Positions 52,244-62,409 of a stretch of DNA of 64,000 bases are shown piece by piece (position 1 is the first letter of the stretch; each line of letters begins with the position of its first letter). The DNA comes from Microbulbifer variabilis. Its GTDB lineage: Bacteria; Pseudomonadota; Gammaproteobacteria; Pseudomonadales; Cellvibrionaceae. The notes beneath the pieces were generated by a model. The model searched no databases, was not told the origin of the DNA, and was given only the letters and a program-made list of their open reading frames with translations. Both the position numbers and the translations under genes were made by a program. The stretch lies in assembly GCF_020524905.1 (NCBI RefSeq), contig NZ_JAIVKI010000011.1, positions 62,001 to 126,000 on the forward strand. Direction: 5' to 3'.

Positions 52244-53632
52244 ATGACTACCATGCGGTTTATCGCCAACCTGCGCCGACAGACGTTGGAAGCCTTTGCC
52301 AATCACAAGGTTAACGCCGGAGGCTATCTCCTCTCTGCGCACCGAATTACCACCCCCAATCTACAAATGGCTGCAGAGGTTCGCCGCCGAGAGCTGCCTC
52401 TCTTTGCCGATAACGGCACCAAACTATTGATTGACACGGTTATTTCCCAGTTCTCCAAAGAAGCCCGCCAAGTGACCCAGCGGGTAAAGGCCCTACGCCG
52501 TCAGTTGGGACACCTACCCCGCGGCCGTGAAGTCCCAAAAGATTTACGCATACTGGCAGATACACTGGCAGAGAGAGTGCTGGCCATTTGTAGTGGGCAC
52601 TCAAATACCATCGACACCGAAACATTGCTGCAACGCCAGTTGTTAATGAACCCCACCCATCTGATCGCCCAGGAAGATTTCGCCACAACTTGCCTGGTGG
52701 CTCTCGATCTGGAGCGGGAAATTACCGATTGGCGGCCGAAGCGTATCGCCGCGCGCAATCGCCAAAGCCTGAAGCTGTGGAAGAAAGTTGCTGAACACCC
52801 TCTGTGCCAGGAATTGAATGTTTATGCGGTGCTAAGCGCCATGGATTACAACACTGGCCGAGAGGCTGGCCGACTGGCTGCAGAAGCCGGGTCGGATTCC
52901 GCAGCCATAGGCTTGGCCGGAATTTGTGGCGATTTGAATGCAACCGATTTCTATGTACTCGGTCGAGCCTCATTCAAACTGGCCCGGCCGGTTCCCCGCC
53001 GCTATGTGCGGCTGGCACAAGTACTAAAAGGCATCGCAGATGGCTACCATGATGGCAATAGACCTCTGGAGAGGTTCCACTGCCTGGGTCTCGGCGCTCC
53101 ATCATTACTGCCCATTGCCGCAGCCGCCCTACCGGTAAATACCCAGATCACTGCAGATGCCACCAGTCCAATTCATGCCGCTGCCAAAGACCGCGTGCTC
53201 TACGACCCGGAAAGTTTTGGTGACCGGGCAACGACCAGGGAAATCGTTGAGCGAATCCTACATGGAGGTGACTGGCCCTTCCTCAGTCCATTTACCCAGA
53301 CTTTTAAGCAGCGTTTTGGACACGACCCCGAAATCGCCAGAAACTGGTGGGAAGCCCAAGGGCAACCCTCTATCAACAGGAAAATCTTACAACAACCCAG
53401 CGATCTCACCGCGGCACTGCCGCTATTCTGCGAGGCAGATCCACTCATTCGCCCTATAGCTCGGGATACCTGGATCGCACACAATCACTGGGTTCTGGGC
53501 GAGTTAACCGAAGGCCGCAGTGGCCCGCAGAGACGAGAACTGGCCCACCGCATTATTGATCACTGGCTGGAAGGGCCGGAGACTATCACCAGCCGAGGCC
53601 TGGCAATCGCAAAAGAAATCCTTTTGCGATAG
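52244..53632 (+). CDS. Operon protein 3: tRNA-guanine-transglycosylase/DpdA-like barrel
   Basis: A 462-residue protein with a divergent TGT-like layout. Near the N-terminus: LSAHRITTPNL and LPLFADNGTKLLID, with Asp56 in the place of the TGT general-acid Asp (canonical SDSGGFQ). In the C-terminal half: GLAGICGDLNATDF, then HCLGLGAPSLLPI at ~279-290 in line with the TGT 'MGVGTPxDLL' loop, followed by TADATSPIHAA with Asp305 where TGT has the nucleophile Asp (DCVMPTR). This family exchanges 7-deazaguanine bases in tRNA or, in DpdA enzymes, in DNA. The zinc-site cysteines of TGT are not obvious. Identification is by eye; the substrate is unknown. Confidence 0.6.
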   Translation: MTTMRFIANLRRQTLEAFANHKVNAGGYLLSAHRITTPNLQMAAEVRRRELPLFADNGTKLLIDTVISQFSKEARQVTQRVKALRRQLGHLPRGREVPKDLRILADTLAERVLAICSGHSNTIDTETLLQRQLLMNPTHLIAQEDFATTCLVALDLEREITDWRPKRIAARNRQSLKLWKKVAEHPLCQELNVYAVLSAMDYNTGREAGRLAAEAGSDSAAIGLAGICGDLNATDFYVLGRASFKLARPVPRRYVRLAQVLKGIADGYHDGNRPLERFHCLGLGAPSLLPIAAAALPVNTQITADATSPIHAAAKDRVLYDPESFGDRATTREIVERILHGGDWPFLSPFTQTFKQRFGHDPEIARNWWEAQGQPSINRKILQQPSDLTAALPLFCEADPLIRPIARDTWIAHNHWVLGELTEGRSGPQRRELAHRIIDHWLEGPETITSRGLAIAKEILLR

Positions 53633-54182
53633 AAACTTTCTAATTGGGCACCGCCAATACCATCGCCCTACATCGGCCAATTATTACGGGCAGAGAAATA
53701 AATTCTTTTTTGAATCCCGTCGACAAAAAAATTACCGCGCATGGATTTTTTGTCATCTCAAATTCCATCAATCGAGATCCAATCGAGTGGCGACAACTTT
53801 TTACTCTATACCGAAAAAATAATAACCAAAGAAATCAGGCACAGATGCGCTGTTCAGTACCAGCGCCGTTAATCATTTCTAGAATCGCAGTCCGCCCATC
53901 AACAATTAAACTTATCTCGAATACGTTTTTGTACCAATTAGATATCTCAAAAATTCACCTTTTAAAAATAAAAATGAAACGTGGCATTACAAACCCCACG
54001 AAAATAAATCACCACCGATAAATATCTCAAAAATGAGAAATATGCAGCCCGCCTGATCGACAATGCAATCCATTGCGGCAGAAATTACCTAGCGCGCCGC
54101 TGCCAAGGTTCCTCTAATAGCTAAGTGGCACACTTATAGTGTTTTCACTCAATAACCATAAACAAAAAAGGAACACGTACTG
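53633..54182. other. AT-rich gene-free stretch
   Basis: About 550 bases after the three-gene operon with no gene. It probably contains the promoter of the secreted protein at 54183 and no clear terminator for the operon. Confidence 0.4.
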
Positions 54183-55913
54183 ATGAAAGTACCAGTAGTA
54201 GGAATGCTGTACCCGATTTTATTGGGATTAACGATTCAAGCAGCAAGCGCGGTCGCGCAGTCTTTTGATGAGGGGGCCTATACCGAGCGACAACTGCAAT
54301 ACATTGATGAGGGGGTATCCTCTACAAGTGACCTGGCGCTGGTTTTACAAGCCTATACCGGTGAACCGCTTAACTGGGAGGCACTCAACCAAAATCTGGA
54401 TGTTGTACGCAATGGGGGCAAAGAAAAATCGGATTTTACCCTCACCCGGCTGATTCGAATCCTGTATTTCCGTCCAGAGATCAAGGATGAACTCTTAGCG
54501 GCACTTGATGGGTTTCACTTCTGGTTCAAGGAGAGCGGAACCGGTGATCATATTTTCGCCTCCGAGAATCATATGATCATGTACACCTCGGCACAGTACC
54601 TGCTGCAGGAGAAGTACGGGGTCTTTGCCGATGACAGAACCTACAGGCGTCTAAAGCGGTATCTGGAGGTGAAAAATCAATATGGGTTCTACGAATTTTA
54701 CTCACCCAACTACTACCCCTACACCCTCTCAGCCCTCCTCAATCTGGTGGATTTCGCGGAAGATGCTGAAATCCGCAACCTGGCCAGCGGGGCCGCGCAG
54801 CGTTTGCTCCAGGACATCCTTTTAGTCACCAATGATGAAGGGGCCTTTTACTCCGCTTTTGGACGCGGTAACGACGGCTACCGCGAGATGTGTGTCGATG
54901 CAAATATCAACCGCATCATCTATCTGCTGACCGGACTGGGAACTGAGAAGGCCAAGACGCTTAGCCCTGCCGGGGTAATGCTGGCCACCTCTGGACTGGA
55001 AATCCCTGACAAAGTGTACGAGTACTTCGGCAAAAACGTGAACAGAAACTACTCCGTGGGCCACTCACTGTCCGAGGCGCGTAACAGTATCTATGCCGAT
55101 TTGCCTCGCGAAGAGCGCGTGCCTTTTTACTGGAGCCAGGGTGCCTACTTCCACCCGGATATAGCCGCCGATAGTGCTTGGTTTATCAGCAAATACCAAC
55201 TGCACGACTACCCAGGGTTGCAGGCCTTTGACCAATTCCTCGGCCTGTCAGAAGCTGCAGCCCCCGCCGCCGCCAAGGCCGGCGCTGTATTTAGTCGCAG
55301 TTCAGTACTCTCGGGCGCCAACTTCTCCATCTATAAGGATGGCGGCGCAATGATGCACTCCATTCAAAGCTACTGGCCCGGCCGCCAGGGCTATCAGCAG
55401 AATGCCTGGATCGCCACCACTGGCACCCAGCCTGTCTGGACCAAAGTTGGAGACGCCAGCAGCAGCGGCGTTATGCAAAATGACCACCTGCCCAAAATCA
55501 AACAGGTAAACAATGTCGCGGTAATTCAGTACAACCCCTACCCGGCTATCGAACTGTTCCACTCCGGCGGCTCCGATGTCGCCCTGCACTGGCCTAGCGG
55601 CTTTGATCAAGAAAAACGCAGCGGCAACTGGAAATTCGGCAAGGAAGGCGATGGCTACATCGCCGTGCGCTACCCCTGCGGCAATGGCGATTCCAATACC
55701 GTTAGCTGCGGCTGGAACGAGCAGACCTGGGTGGTGATTATGGGCAGTGAGCAACGTTACGGCAGCTTCGAAGCCTTTAGCCAAAAAGTGCTCAATGAAG
55801 TGAGCTACGATGCCGACTGGGAATGGCAGGGCTCCTTCTGGAAAGGCACACTGAAATATGTGTACGACTCAGATGTGAAGTTTGACGGGACCGATATCAG
55901 CTTGACCTGGTAA
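54183..55913 (+). CDS. Secreted alpha/alpha-toroid-like protein, possible polysaccharide lyase
   Basis: A 576-residue precursor with a signal peptide (MKVPVVGMLYPILLGLTIQAASAVAQ). Residues ~30-330 are helical with aromatic-rich loops (GFHFWFKESGTGDHIFASENHMIMYTSA; VKNQYGFYEFYSPNYYPYTLSALLN) in a pattern of (alpha/alpha)-toroid lyases; the SENH motif is a tempting active-site candidate. Residues ~370-570 are beta-rich (MMHSIQSYWPGRQGYQQNAWIATTGTQPVWTK), like the second domain of heparinase/alginate-lyase families. Together this suggests breakdown of uronate-rich polysaccharide outside the cell. No family was matched with confidence. ATG 54183 follows AAAGGAAC. Terminator follows at 55935. Confidence 0.55.
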   Translation: MKVPVVGMLYPILLGLTIQAASAVAQSFDEGAYTERQLQYIDEGVSSTSDLALVLQAYTGEPLNWEALNQNLDVVRNGGKEKSDFTLTRLIRILYFRPEIKDELLAALDGFHFWFKESGTGDHIFASENHMIMYTSAQYLLQEKYGVFADDRTYRRLKRYLEVKNQYGFYEFYSPNYYPYTLSALLNLVDFAEDAEIRNLASGAAQRLLQDILLVTNDEGAFYSAFGRGNDGYREMCVDANINRIIYLLTGLGTEKAKTLSPAGVMLATSGLEIPDKVYEYFGKNVNRNYSVGHSLSEARNSIYADLPREERVPFYWSQGAYFHPDIAADSAWFISKYQLHDYPGLQAFDQFLGLSEAAAPAAAKAGAVFSRSSVLSGANFSIYKDGGAMMHSIQSYWPGRQGYQQNAWIATTGTQPVWTKVGDASSSGVMQNDHLPKIKQVNNVAVIQYNPYPAIELFHSGGSDVALHWPSGFDQEKRSGNWKFGKEGDGYIAVRYPCGNGDSNTVSCGWNEQTWVVIMGSEQRYGSFEAFSQKVLNEVSYDADWEWQGSFWKGTLKYVYDSDVKFDGTDISLTW

Positions 55914-55934
55914 GCGTGCCATTTTTTTAGCTAT

Positions 55935-55963
55935 GGGGAGGGACTTCGCCCTCCCCGTTTTCT
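55935..55963 (+). terminator. Strong terminator
   Basis: A perfect 8-bp GC stem (GGGGAGGG/CCCTCCCC), 6-base ACTTCG loop and GTTTTCT tail, 22 bases after the toroid-gene stop. Confidence 0.85.
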
Positions 55964-56099
55964 ATTAGCTGAAGAGGAGAACTCCCCCACCCTCTGGCCC
56001 TTAAAAGTCATGGATGCTGAATAGACGTACAGAGAGGCAGTCACAGCGTGCCCCAAGAGCGGCTGTTTTTTCTCCATCCATTAAGTCATTAGGAGCGAT

Positions 56100-56645
56100 T
56101 TATTCAGCCCCATCCAGCCGATACCAATACTCGGCAAGATAACCCCGCGCATCCTCGTGCAAAATCTGTCGAACAACCTCCGGCTCGGCATTGTTACAGC
56201 GCCACTCAAACACCGTCGCCCGCCCGGTAACCGCAGCGGGGATCGCCTCCGCTGTGGGGTTGCTTTCACAGTAAGTCACCATCGCCTCGCTGGGCTCTCG
56301 CGAAATATCCGCCTTTTCCGTACAGGGCAGGTTGGCACCCACAAAACAGGCGTAGACTGCCCCATCCATACAGCGCCAGAAGGTGCCCCCGGCAACCCAG
56401 TCCACCGGGGCATCATCGGCAATACCCGCCGCCTTGCGGATACCCGATAAAACCATCTGCGGTTTTGCCGGGCCGATATAGGGCTCCTGCGGTTGATCCA
56501 CATTTTTTACAGCCGCGCAGTAGCGCACAGGATCATTAAATGCGCCCAGATATTGCCCCTTATCCTGCTCGGCGCTTACCAAACTCGTACTGAGACAAAG
56601 TGAGAGGGTAAGACCATGAACAATGTACGCCATTCTTCGAAACAT
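56100..56645 (-). CDS. Exported cysteine-containing protein of unknown function
   Basis: A 181-residue precursor. Signal peptide: MFRRMAYIVHGLTLSLCLSTSLVSA. The mature protein has six cysteines (in VRYCAAVKNVD, WRCMDGAVYACFVG, NLPCTEKAD, TYCESNPTAE and FEWRCNN) and is probably disulfide-bonded in the periplasm or outside. The RYCAAVKNVDQPQEPYIGPAKP and WRCMDGAVYACFVGANLPC signatures look like a recurring proteobacterial family of unknown role. It faces the toroid gene convergently. Confidence 0.7.
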   Translation of the reverse strand: MFRRMAYIVHGLTLSLCLSTSLVSAEQDKGQYLGAFNDPVRYCAAVKNVDQPQEPYIGPAKPQMVLSGIRKAAGIADDAPVDWVAGGTFWRCMDGAVYACFVGANLPCTEKADISREPSEAMVTYCESNPTAEAIPAAVTGRATVFEWRCNNAEPEVVRQILHEDARGYLAEYWYRLDGAE

Positions 56646-57075
56646 TTTTTAACCCGCTTAAAGATAAATAGGCAAAAGACAGAGCCCCAGAGTTATAAGC
56701 TATCACTGAAAATAAAGAACCAAATAAAATAAGTTACTTATACGACCTCCGTAAAAAAATGGAAGAACCCCAAAACTGTCAATAGTGGACTTATCTCGGC
56801 GATCCTTTCCACAATATAGTAAAGAGAGTATTCACTTCAGGAACACTAGATTGCCCACAAAAGTGTCATACTCACCCTTGACGTCAACCGACAGCTAAAT
56901 CACCATCTCCTCAATCTACTAGGCCAACATAACTACAACGAGAAATTCATTCGATTAACACATCGAGTCTTGCCCTAGTGGAAAAGCATTAAATGCAAAC
57001 TGCATTCTATGGCAAATTTCATCCTGACGGATAACTCGCCTCAACCACATAACCGCACATAATTTGTTCGAACAC
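56646..57075. other. Divergent promoter region
   Basis: About 430 bases between divergent genes, AT-rich, with no gene. It should contain promoters of both neighbours. No operator recognised. Confidence 0.4.
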
Positions 57076-58413
57076 ATGGAATTAATTAACACAGAAGGGA
57101 AAACCCAAATAGGGGAAGCAAGCTGGGTCTCAAATGCCCTGCAAAAGGCTAACACTCTCTGGCAGAAAGCCAACCCTCAAGTTGAGGGCAAGATATTTAG
57201 CGATGTACAGGATTCCAACGGGTTCCAGTATGTAGACTTGGTGATGGAGGGTGGCGGCATGCTGGGGATTGCCCTGGTAGGCTACACCTACATCCTGGAG
57301 TTAGCCGGCATTCGCTTTCGCAAGATTGCGGGCACATCGGCCGGTGCTATCAATGCATTGTTTTTAGCCGCCGCTGGTACCCCGGGCTCACGCAAGAGTG
57401 AAAAACTCCTCGAGATTATGGCCAAGGCGGACTTTGCCAGTTTCGAAGATGGGGAGCTTTTTGCTCGTAGAACTATACAGCGCCTACTTAATGGCCGAGG
57501 ATTTTTTAGTAACCTAGCCCTACACCCTTATGACTCCCTGCGTACCTTGCGGCAGCTGCTACGGGATAAAGGCCTGAATCCTGGTGATACCTTCACCTAC
57601 TGGTTGCAAGACGAGTTGCGCCAGCTGGGTATCACCAATACCGCGCAGTTATACCAACGCATCAACCAGTTCCCCACGCTGTTTTACCAAGGCAATCCCG
57701 ATCCCGAGGTTGGCAATGCGGAGGTGGCTCTGGTAGCCGCAGATATTACTACGGAAACCCGCGCGGTATTCCCAGCCAAAGCTCCGCTCTATTTCAGTGA
57801 CCCAAATACGGTGAATCCCGCCGAATATGTGCGCGCATCGATGTCGGTACCCGGCTTCTTCAAACCCTATACGGTAAAAAATATTCCCCAGTTGGAGCAG
57901 TGCCAATCCGTTGAGGAGAACTGGCGCAACATAAAGGGCATCGGCAATCCCAGACGCTTCTTTAAGCACGGTTTTCCCCAGGAGGTGGAGTTTGTCGATG
58001 GCGGCCTGGTATCCAATTTTCCTTTTGATATTTTTCACAACCCCTACGGCACGCCCAAGCTGCCCACTTTAGGGGTCAAGCTGGAGGTAGATCACTACCA
58101 GCCCAAATCCAATACCATGGGGCGCTTTGCTATGGGGTTGATCAATACCTGCCGCAATATGCTCGATAACCATGTGCGCGCCAGCTTGAATGCTGAATAC
58201 CATGCATTGGTCAAGGAAATTGCCATAGATCCAATGACGAATGGCCGCCTCCCTCACTGGTTGGATTTCTCCATGCCAGGAGAGCATTGCGAACACCTGT
58301 TTGTATCTGGAGCCAAATCCGCCATCGAATTTTTAAGTGACGGTTTTCTTTGGGAAGATTACCTGGTGCTGCGCCAGCCAGAGGCAATCTACTGCAACCA
58401 GCAGATTGCCTGA
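57076..58413 (+). CDS. Patatin-like phospholipase
   Basis: A 445-residue acyl hydrolase. The patatin dyad is seen as GTSAGAINAL with Ser88 and VDGGLVSNFP with Asp308; the oxyanion loop GGGMLGIAL precedes (~60-68). Patatins remove fatty acids from phospholipids. Bacterial relatives include the T3SS effector ExoU and toxin-like and housekeeping forms. No signal peptide was seen and the middle region has no obvious ubiquitin-binding tail as in ExoU, so a cellular lipase is as likely. The ATG at 57076 is preferred over a TTG at 57064. A stem at 58418 follows. Confidence 0.85.
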   Translation: MELINTEGKTQIGEASWVSNALQKANTLWQKANPQVEGKIFSDVQDSNGFQYVDLVMEGGGMLGIALVGYTYILELAGIRFRKIAGTSAGAINALFLAAAGTPGSRKSEKLLEIMAKADFASFEDGELFARRTIQRLLNGRGFFSNLALHPYDSLRTLRQLLRDKGLNPGDTFTYWLQDELRQLGITNTAQLYQRINQFPTLFYQGNPDPEVGNAEVALVAADITTETRAVFPAKAPLYFSDPNTVNPAEYVRASMSVPGFFKPYTVKNIPQLEQCQSVEENWRNIKGIGNPRRFFKHGFPQEVEFVDGGLVSNFPFDIFHNPYGTPKLPTLGVKLEVDHYQPKSNTMGRFAMGLINTCRNMLDNHVRASLNAEYHALVKEIAIDPMTNGRLPHWLDFSMPGEHCEHLFVSGAKSAIEFLSDGFLWEDYLVLRQPEAIYCNQQIA

Positions 58414-58417
58414 AAGC

Positions 58418-58443
58418 AACCGGGCCGCATAAGCGGTCCGGTT
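58418..58443. terminator. Shared stem between convergent genes
   Basis: An 11-bp stem (AACCGGGCCGC / GCGGTCCGGTT, one mismatched pair) with a 4-base loop, lying between the patatin gene (+) and the malic enzyme gene (-). It could end both transcripts. Confidence 0.6.
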
Positions 58444-58464
58444 TGCGAAGGCTTCGAAATGGTT

Positions 58465-60144
58465 TCAGAAAGAGCGGCGGCGGTAGCTGCGGTAGTTGGC
58501 CTGCCAGAAATTACGCTTTAGGGATTTCTCCAGTTGCTCATGGCTCACTTTGGGAGCAACCCCATCAAGCTGGGCCTGGGCAGCCACAGCCCGCGCGATA
58601 TCTATGCTCACCTCTCGGATATTATCCAAGTGCGGCAGAAGTGCGCCCTTGCCTTCCTTCACCACTGGCGCTTGCTCTGCCAGGGCGTTGGAGGCGGCCA
58701 TCAGCATACCATCCGTCACACGTGTGGCATTGGCGGCAATCACCCCAAGACCAACGCCGGGGAAAATGTAAACATTGTTGCACTGAGCTACCGGGTGATT
58801 GCGTCCATCGATTTCCACCGCAGCAAAAGGACTGCCGGTGGCCACCAGTGCCTCCCCCTTGGTCCAGGTGTAAATCTCTGTGGGCGTCGCCTCCGCACGG
58901 GAAGTGGGATTTGATAGCGGCATGATTAGCGGGCGTTCGTGCCCCTTTTGCAAGGCCTCAATTACCTGCTGATTAAATAACCCACCCTGACCGGATACCC
59001 CGATAAGAATGCTCGGCTTTATCTGGCCAATTAGGCTTTCCAAGTCCGATTCGGCAACGCCCTCGAAGATATCCGGGGACTGCGCCAGCGCCTCCTGGAA
59101 ATCGTGTAGGCCCTTCATATCCGAGGTTACCAAGCCATAGCGATCGAACATAAAAATACGTGAACGTGCATCCGCATCGCTGAGCCCTGCCTGCACCATG
59201 GCAGACACCACTTGCTCGGCAATACCACATCCGGCGGAACCCGCACCAACAATCACAACCCGCTGGGCGGTGAGTGGCTCCTGCCAGGTTTTACAAGCGG
59301 CGAGAATAGTACCCAGTGTGACAGAGGCTGTGCCCTGAATATCGTCATTGAAACAGCAGAGCTGATCCCGGTAGCGCTGTAATAGAGGCATGGCATTGGT
59401 CTGGGCAAAATCCTCAAACTGCACCAACACCTTGGGCCAGCGACGCTTCACCGCTTCAATAAACTGCTCTAAAAACTCATCGTACTCCTGCTGGGAAACA
59501 CGTTCATGACGCCAGCCCATATACATAGGATCATTGAGAAGCGTACGGTTGTTGGTGCCAACATCCAGGGTTACGGGAAGCGTGTAAGCCGGGCTGATAC
59601 CACCACAGGCGGTGTACAGAGACAGTTTGCCGATGGGAATTCCCATGCCACCAATGCCCTGATCGCCGAGGCCGAGGATGCGCTCACCGTCGGTAACCAC
59701 AATAACCTTGACGTTTTCTTTGGTGGCACTGCGCAACATATCATCCATGTACTCGCGGTCTGGATAGGGGATAAACAGTCCGCGGTGGGTTCGATAAATA
59801 TTGGAAAATTCCTCACAGGCTGCGCCAACTGTGGGGGTATAAATGATCGGCAGCATTTCATCGATATGGTGCTCAATCAGGTAAAAGAACAGGGTTTCGT
59901 TATCATCTTGAATGCCCCGCAAAAAAATGTGCTTATCCAGGTCAGTCTTACAATGCTGGTACTGGTAATAAGCCCGCCGGGCCTGCTCCTCAATGGTCTC
60001 AACATTGTTAGGCAAGAGACCCGCCAGGTTGAACTCCAGCCGCTCTTTCAAGGTGAATGCACTGCCTTTGTTCAATAGTGGCATTTCCAGCAAGGAAGGG
60101 CCGGCATGTGGAATATACAGGGGGCGCTTTTCGTTGTTGCTCAT
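58465..60144 (-). CDS. maeA: NAD-dependent malic enzyme
   Basis: A 559-residue enzyme that oxidatively decarboxylates malate to pyruvate with NAD+. The family markers are [21 protein letters not shown], the substrate loop ...PYPDREYM, the lysine-bearing [20 protein letters not shown] and [14 protein letters not shown], and the NAD-binding [13 protein letters not shown]. Length and the [12 protein letters not shown]-terminus fit the MaeA/SfcA type. I take the ATG at 60144 (AGCAGG ribosome site) over an earlier in-frame ATG at 60189, as the first 15 codons add nothing. Cytosolic, central carbon metabolism. Divergent from nothing nearby on its left. Confidence 0.92.
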   Translation of the reverse strand: MSNNEKRPLYIPHAGPSLLEMPLLNKGSAFTLKERLEFNLAGLLPNNVETIEEQARRAYYQYQHCKTDLDKHIFLRGIQDDNETLFFYLIEHHIDEMLPIIYTPTVGAACEEFSNIYRTHRGLFIPYPDREYMDDMLRSATKENVKVIVVTDGERILGLGDQGIGGMGIPIGKLSLYTACGGISPAYTLPVTLDVGTNNRTLLNDPMYMGWRHERVSQQEYDEFLEQFIEAVKRRWPKVLVQFEDFAQTNAMPLLQRYRDQLCCFNDDIQGTASVTLGTILAACKTWQEPLTAQRVVIVGAGSAGCGIAEQVVSAMVQAGLSDADARSRIFMFDRYGLVTSDMKGLHDFQEALAQSPDIFEGVAESDLESLIGQIKPSILIGVSGQGGLFNQQVIEALQKGHERPLIMPLSNPTSRAEATPTEIYTWTKGEALVATGSPFAAVEIDGRNHPVAQCNNVYIFPGVGLGVIAANATRVTDGMLMAASNALAEQAPVVKEGKGALLPHLDNIREVSIDIARAVAAQAQLDGVAPKVSHEQLEKSLKRNFWQANYRSYRRRSF

Positions 60145-60911
60145 AAACCTGCTTTTAATTAGCGATGATGGACAAGATATATTGCGCAAATAGCTTTTAG
60201 TCTGACCAAATCAAGCGAAGAGAGTCAGAAATTTGCACAGACCTACCGGTCTCTTGCCAGTCTAAGGGGTTTAAAGACTACTTAGTGTCCCAAATTATAA
60301 CAAGGCCCACCCTCTTTCCTTGAGAGCCTGAAAAAAATGCCTTTCAATCATGCTAGCGGATTTTCACTGCGGTTCTTAGTGTAGAATTTTCAGACAACTT
60401 TGCTTTCCTCCAGTTGGACGACGAACAGCCCATAGAGTGAAACAGAGAGGATAATAGTCTCTTGAGCCTACCTCTAAGGCCCGTAATTCCAGGGTAGTTT
60501 CATGAATTGATGCGGGAAAGCTAAAGAGAAGTCAGCGGAGGTCAAAGCCAGACATATGTTTTGGGGACGAGAACATCGCACCCTGTTGATGACATACAGG
60601 GCGTCATTTCCGAGCGGATACAAAGCAAGTTAGAGGAATCCGTATTGTTCACCCTGTCTATTTTGACGCCGGAACATGTCCATTGTGACCATACTGCCTA
60701 TCTGTACGTTTGCCCACCCAGGCATCTTGAAGCGATACCCGATGATGAATACTTTTTAAGCGTTTTTGGTGGTCCGTTTTTTTAGCCGCTTATTTTTAGG
60801 CACCTATCTACTTTTAGCCGCCTCTCTGCTAACTGGACAATTAACCTTGTGAAAAGCCAGAGAGGAGGCTGATAGCCCTTTAGCCAATAGGCCCTTAGAG
60901 GCCTTAAAGAG
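60145..60911. other. Gene-free stretch upstream of maeA
   Basis: About 770 bases. One frame (60561-60785) looks like a chance frame. No RNA gene or clear repeat was recognised. The maeA promoter should lie at the left end. Confidence 0.35.
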
Positions 60912-61361
60912 TTATTTGATAGAGATGGCGACTCTTATCTCATTCGGGCCTACATAGTGTTCAAAGTCTGTGGTGTAAGCACGTTGGTGTGGGCATTCCG
61001 GTGAGGAGAAGTAATTCCATACTTCACCCCATAAATTGATAACCGCCTGTGGCATTTCCCCCTGAGCTGAAAACACCAAGTACTTACCAGACTCCACATG
61101 TATCGACTTAAAGTCCTCAGACATATCAATTGAAAGCAGATCCGAACAAGCATAAACATCGAACATCCCGCTATGGTCCGACTCGTAGTTAGTGTATACC
61201 CCATAAACCTGAGGGGTTCCCCTAAACTTGGGTGCTGCCTCAGCACTAAACCTTTCCCACAAAGGAGCTATCTGCGCTGTAGAGGCATCCGCCTCATTCT
61301 CATTCTTAGTCCTTGTGCAAAGCCCCACCAAATCAAAGCCTGAAATCTGTTCAACGACCAT
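60912..61361 (-). CDS. GyrI-like small-molecule-binding domain protein
   Basis: A 149-residue soluble protein that matches the bacterial effector-binding/GyrI-like fold found at the C-terminus of many AraC/MerR regulators: FDLVGLCTRTKNENE, IAPLWERFSAEAAPKF, VYGVYTNYESDHSGMFDVYACSD, YLVFSAQGEMPQAVINLW and DFEHYVGPNEIRVAISI. No DNA-binding domain is attached, so it may sequester a ligand or toxin, or bind DNA gyrase as SbmC/GyrI does. The start has AACGAGG nearby. It shares its direction with the next small gene but with a 180-base gap. Confidence 0.85.
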   Translation of the reverse strand: MVVEQISGFDLVGLCTRTKNENEADASTAQIAPLWERFSAEAAPKFRGTPQVYGVYTNYESDHSGMFDVYACSDLLSIDMSEDFKSIHVESGKYLVFSAQGEMPQAVINLWGEVWNYFSSPECPHQRAYTTDFEHYVGPNEIRVAISIK

Positions 61362-61538
61362 AACAGCCTCGTTATTTCCTCATTAATGATTAACTTAAAA
61401 TCTATCTAGCATTTAGCAATGTTTGATAGCAACTGATCGTTACTCAAACTAAAAACCAAGAGTAGCCCCTTCCTACTCAGGAGATCTCTGCTTTGAGCCT
61501 CAAAATGAGGAAAAATTCCATAAGAATCACGTTTTGAT

Positions 61539-61925
61539 CTAATCTGTATTTTCTGGAGCATAGTGCTTGAGAAACTGTATAGCTTCCTCACGCTGGTCCA
61601 AAGAGAAGCATCGGATATTCATATTTCTAAAAATTTTATCTTCAACTCGTATAATTTTCTGCAGCCATCGTTTATCCGTCAAAATAGCTGCTGCAGAAAT
61701 ATTGGAAACACCTGTATCATACAAGTACTTGAATTTTTCTATTATTGCGGCAAATTCAAACCCCTCAAAGGATTCTATTTCTTCATATATAGTAATATTT
61801 TCGTATTGCTTGCCCAGCTGCCTAGCAGCTTCTAAAGCCTCCGACACATCACTTTCAGTAATACTGCCAGACACTCTGAAAGCAAGGGCATTGGCTATAC
61901 CCAGATCCAAAGCTGTTAACATCAA
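61539..61925 (-). CDS. SpoIIAA/STAS-like protein (DUF3478 type)
   Basis: A 128-residue protein with the STAS-like SpoIIAA fold: VSGSITESDVSEALEAARQL, ITIYEEIESFEGFEFAAI and DKRWLQKIIRVEDKIFRNMNIRCFSLDQREEAIQFLKH. The RWLQKI-x-R-x-E...ALDQ-like segment is typical of DUF3478, a lipid- or nucleotide-binding SpoIIAA-like group. Cytosolic, single gene. The start is preceded by an AGGAGG site. No partner anti-anti-sigma system is visible. Confidence 0.8.
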   Translation of the reverse strand: MMLTALDLGIANALAFRVSGSITESDVSEALEAARQLGKQYENITIYEEIESFEGFEFAAIIEKFKYLYDTGVSNISAAAILTDKRWLQKIIRVEDKIFRNMNIRCFSLDQREEAIQFLKHYAPENTD

Positions 61926-62409
61926 GACCTCCTATAAAAAAACCAAATCAAAGCAAGTAGAGAATTAAAATCTCTCACCAAAGGGTGGTGACATCTTCAT
62001 TCACGCACCACTTTCTGAAAATTTATACGCACCAAGACAAACATAAAACAAATATAACCAGATGCATAAGTCCAGACAAGGAAATCATTAACCAACACAA
62101 ACAATAAAACCCGGAAACCAATTAAAAATGGCAGCTGATTTGATTACAAAAATGGCACATTTCAACGCTCATTTTATATAACTTCTGAACCTGCCAGAGA
62201 TGAGGTTGAACAAACTCTATGCGCTACCCTTTAAGCACAGTGGTTATAACCAACCTGCGCACTAAAGCTCGTACAAACAAACCCAAGGGACCACACGCCA
62301 AATACCAAGTAAAGCGCAACTGGGTAAGAACTTAAATAGCTATTTTATAAATTGCAATCAAGCAGACACGGTGCCATATGGTTTCAGTCAAAATGATGGG
62401 GACTCGGCC
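61926..62409. other. Divergent gene-free stretch
   Basis: About 480 AT-rich bases with no gene, probably the promoters of the SpoIIAA-like gene and of the exported protein at 62410. Confidence 0.4.

Noticed and set aside
60561..60785. Short plus-strand frame upstream of maeA
   Set aside because: Composition is mixed and no domain is visible; codon use looks random and there is no good ribosome site.
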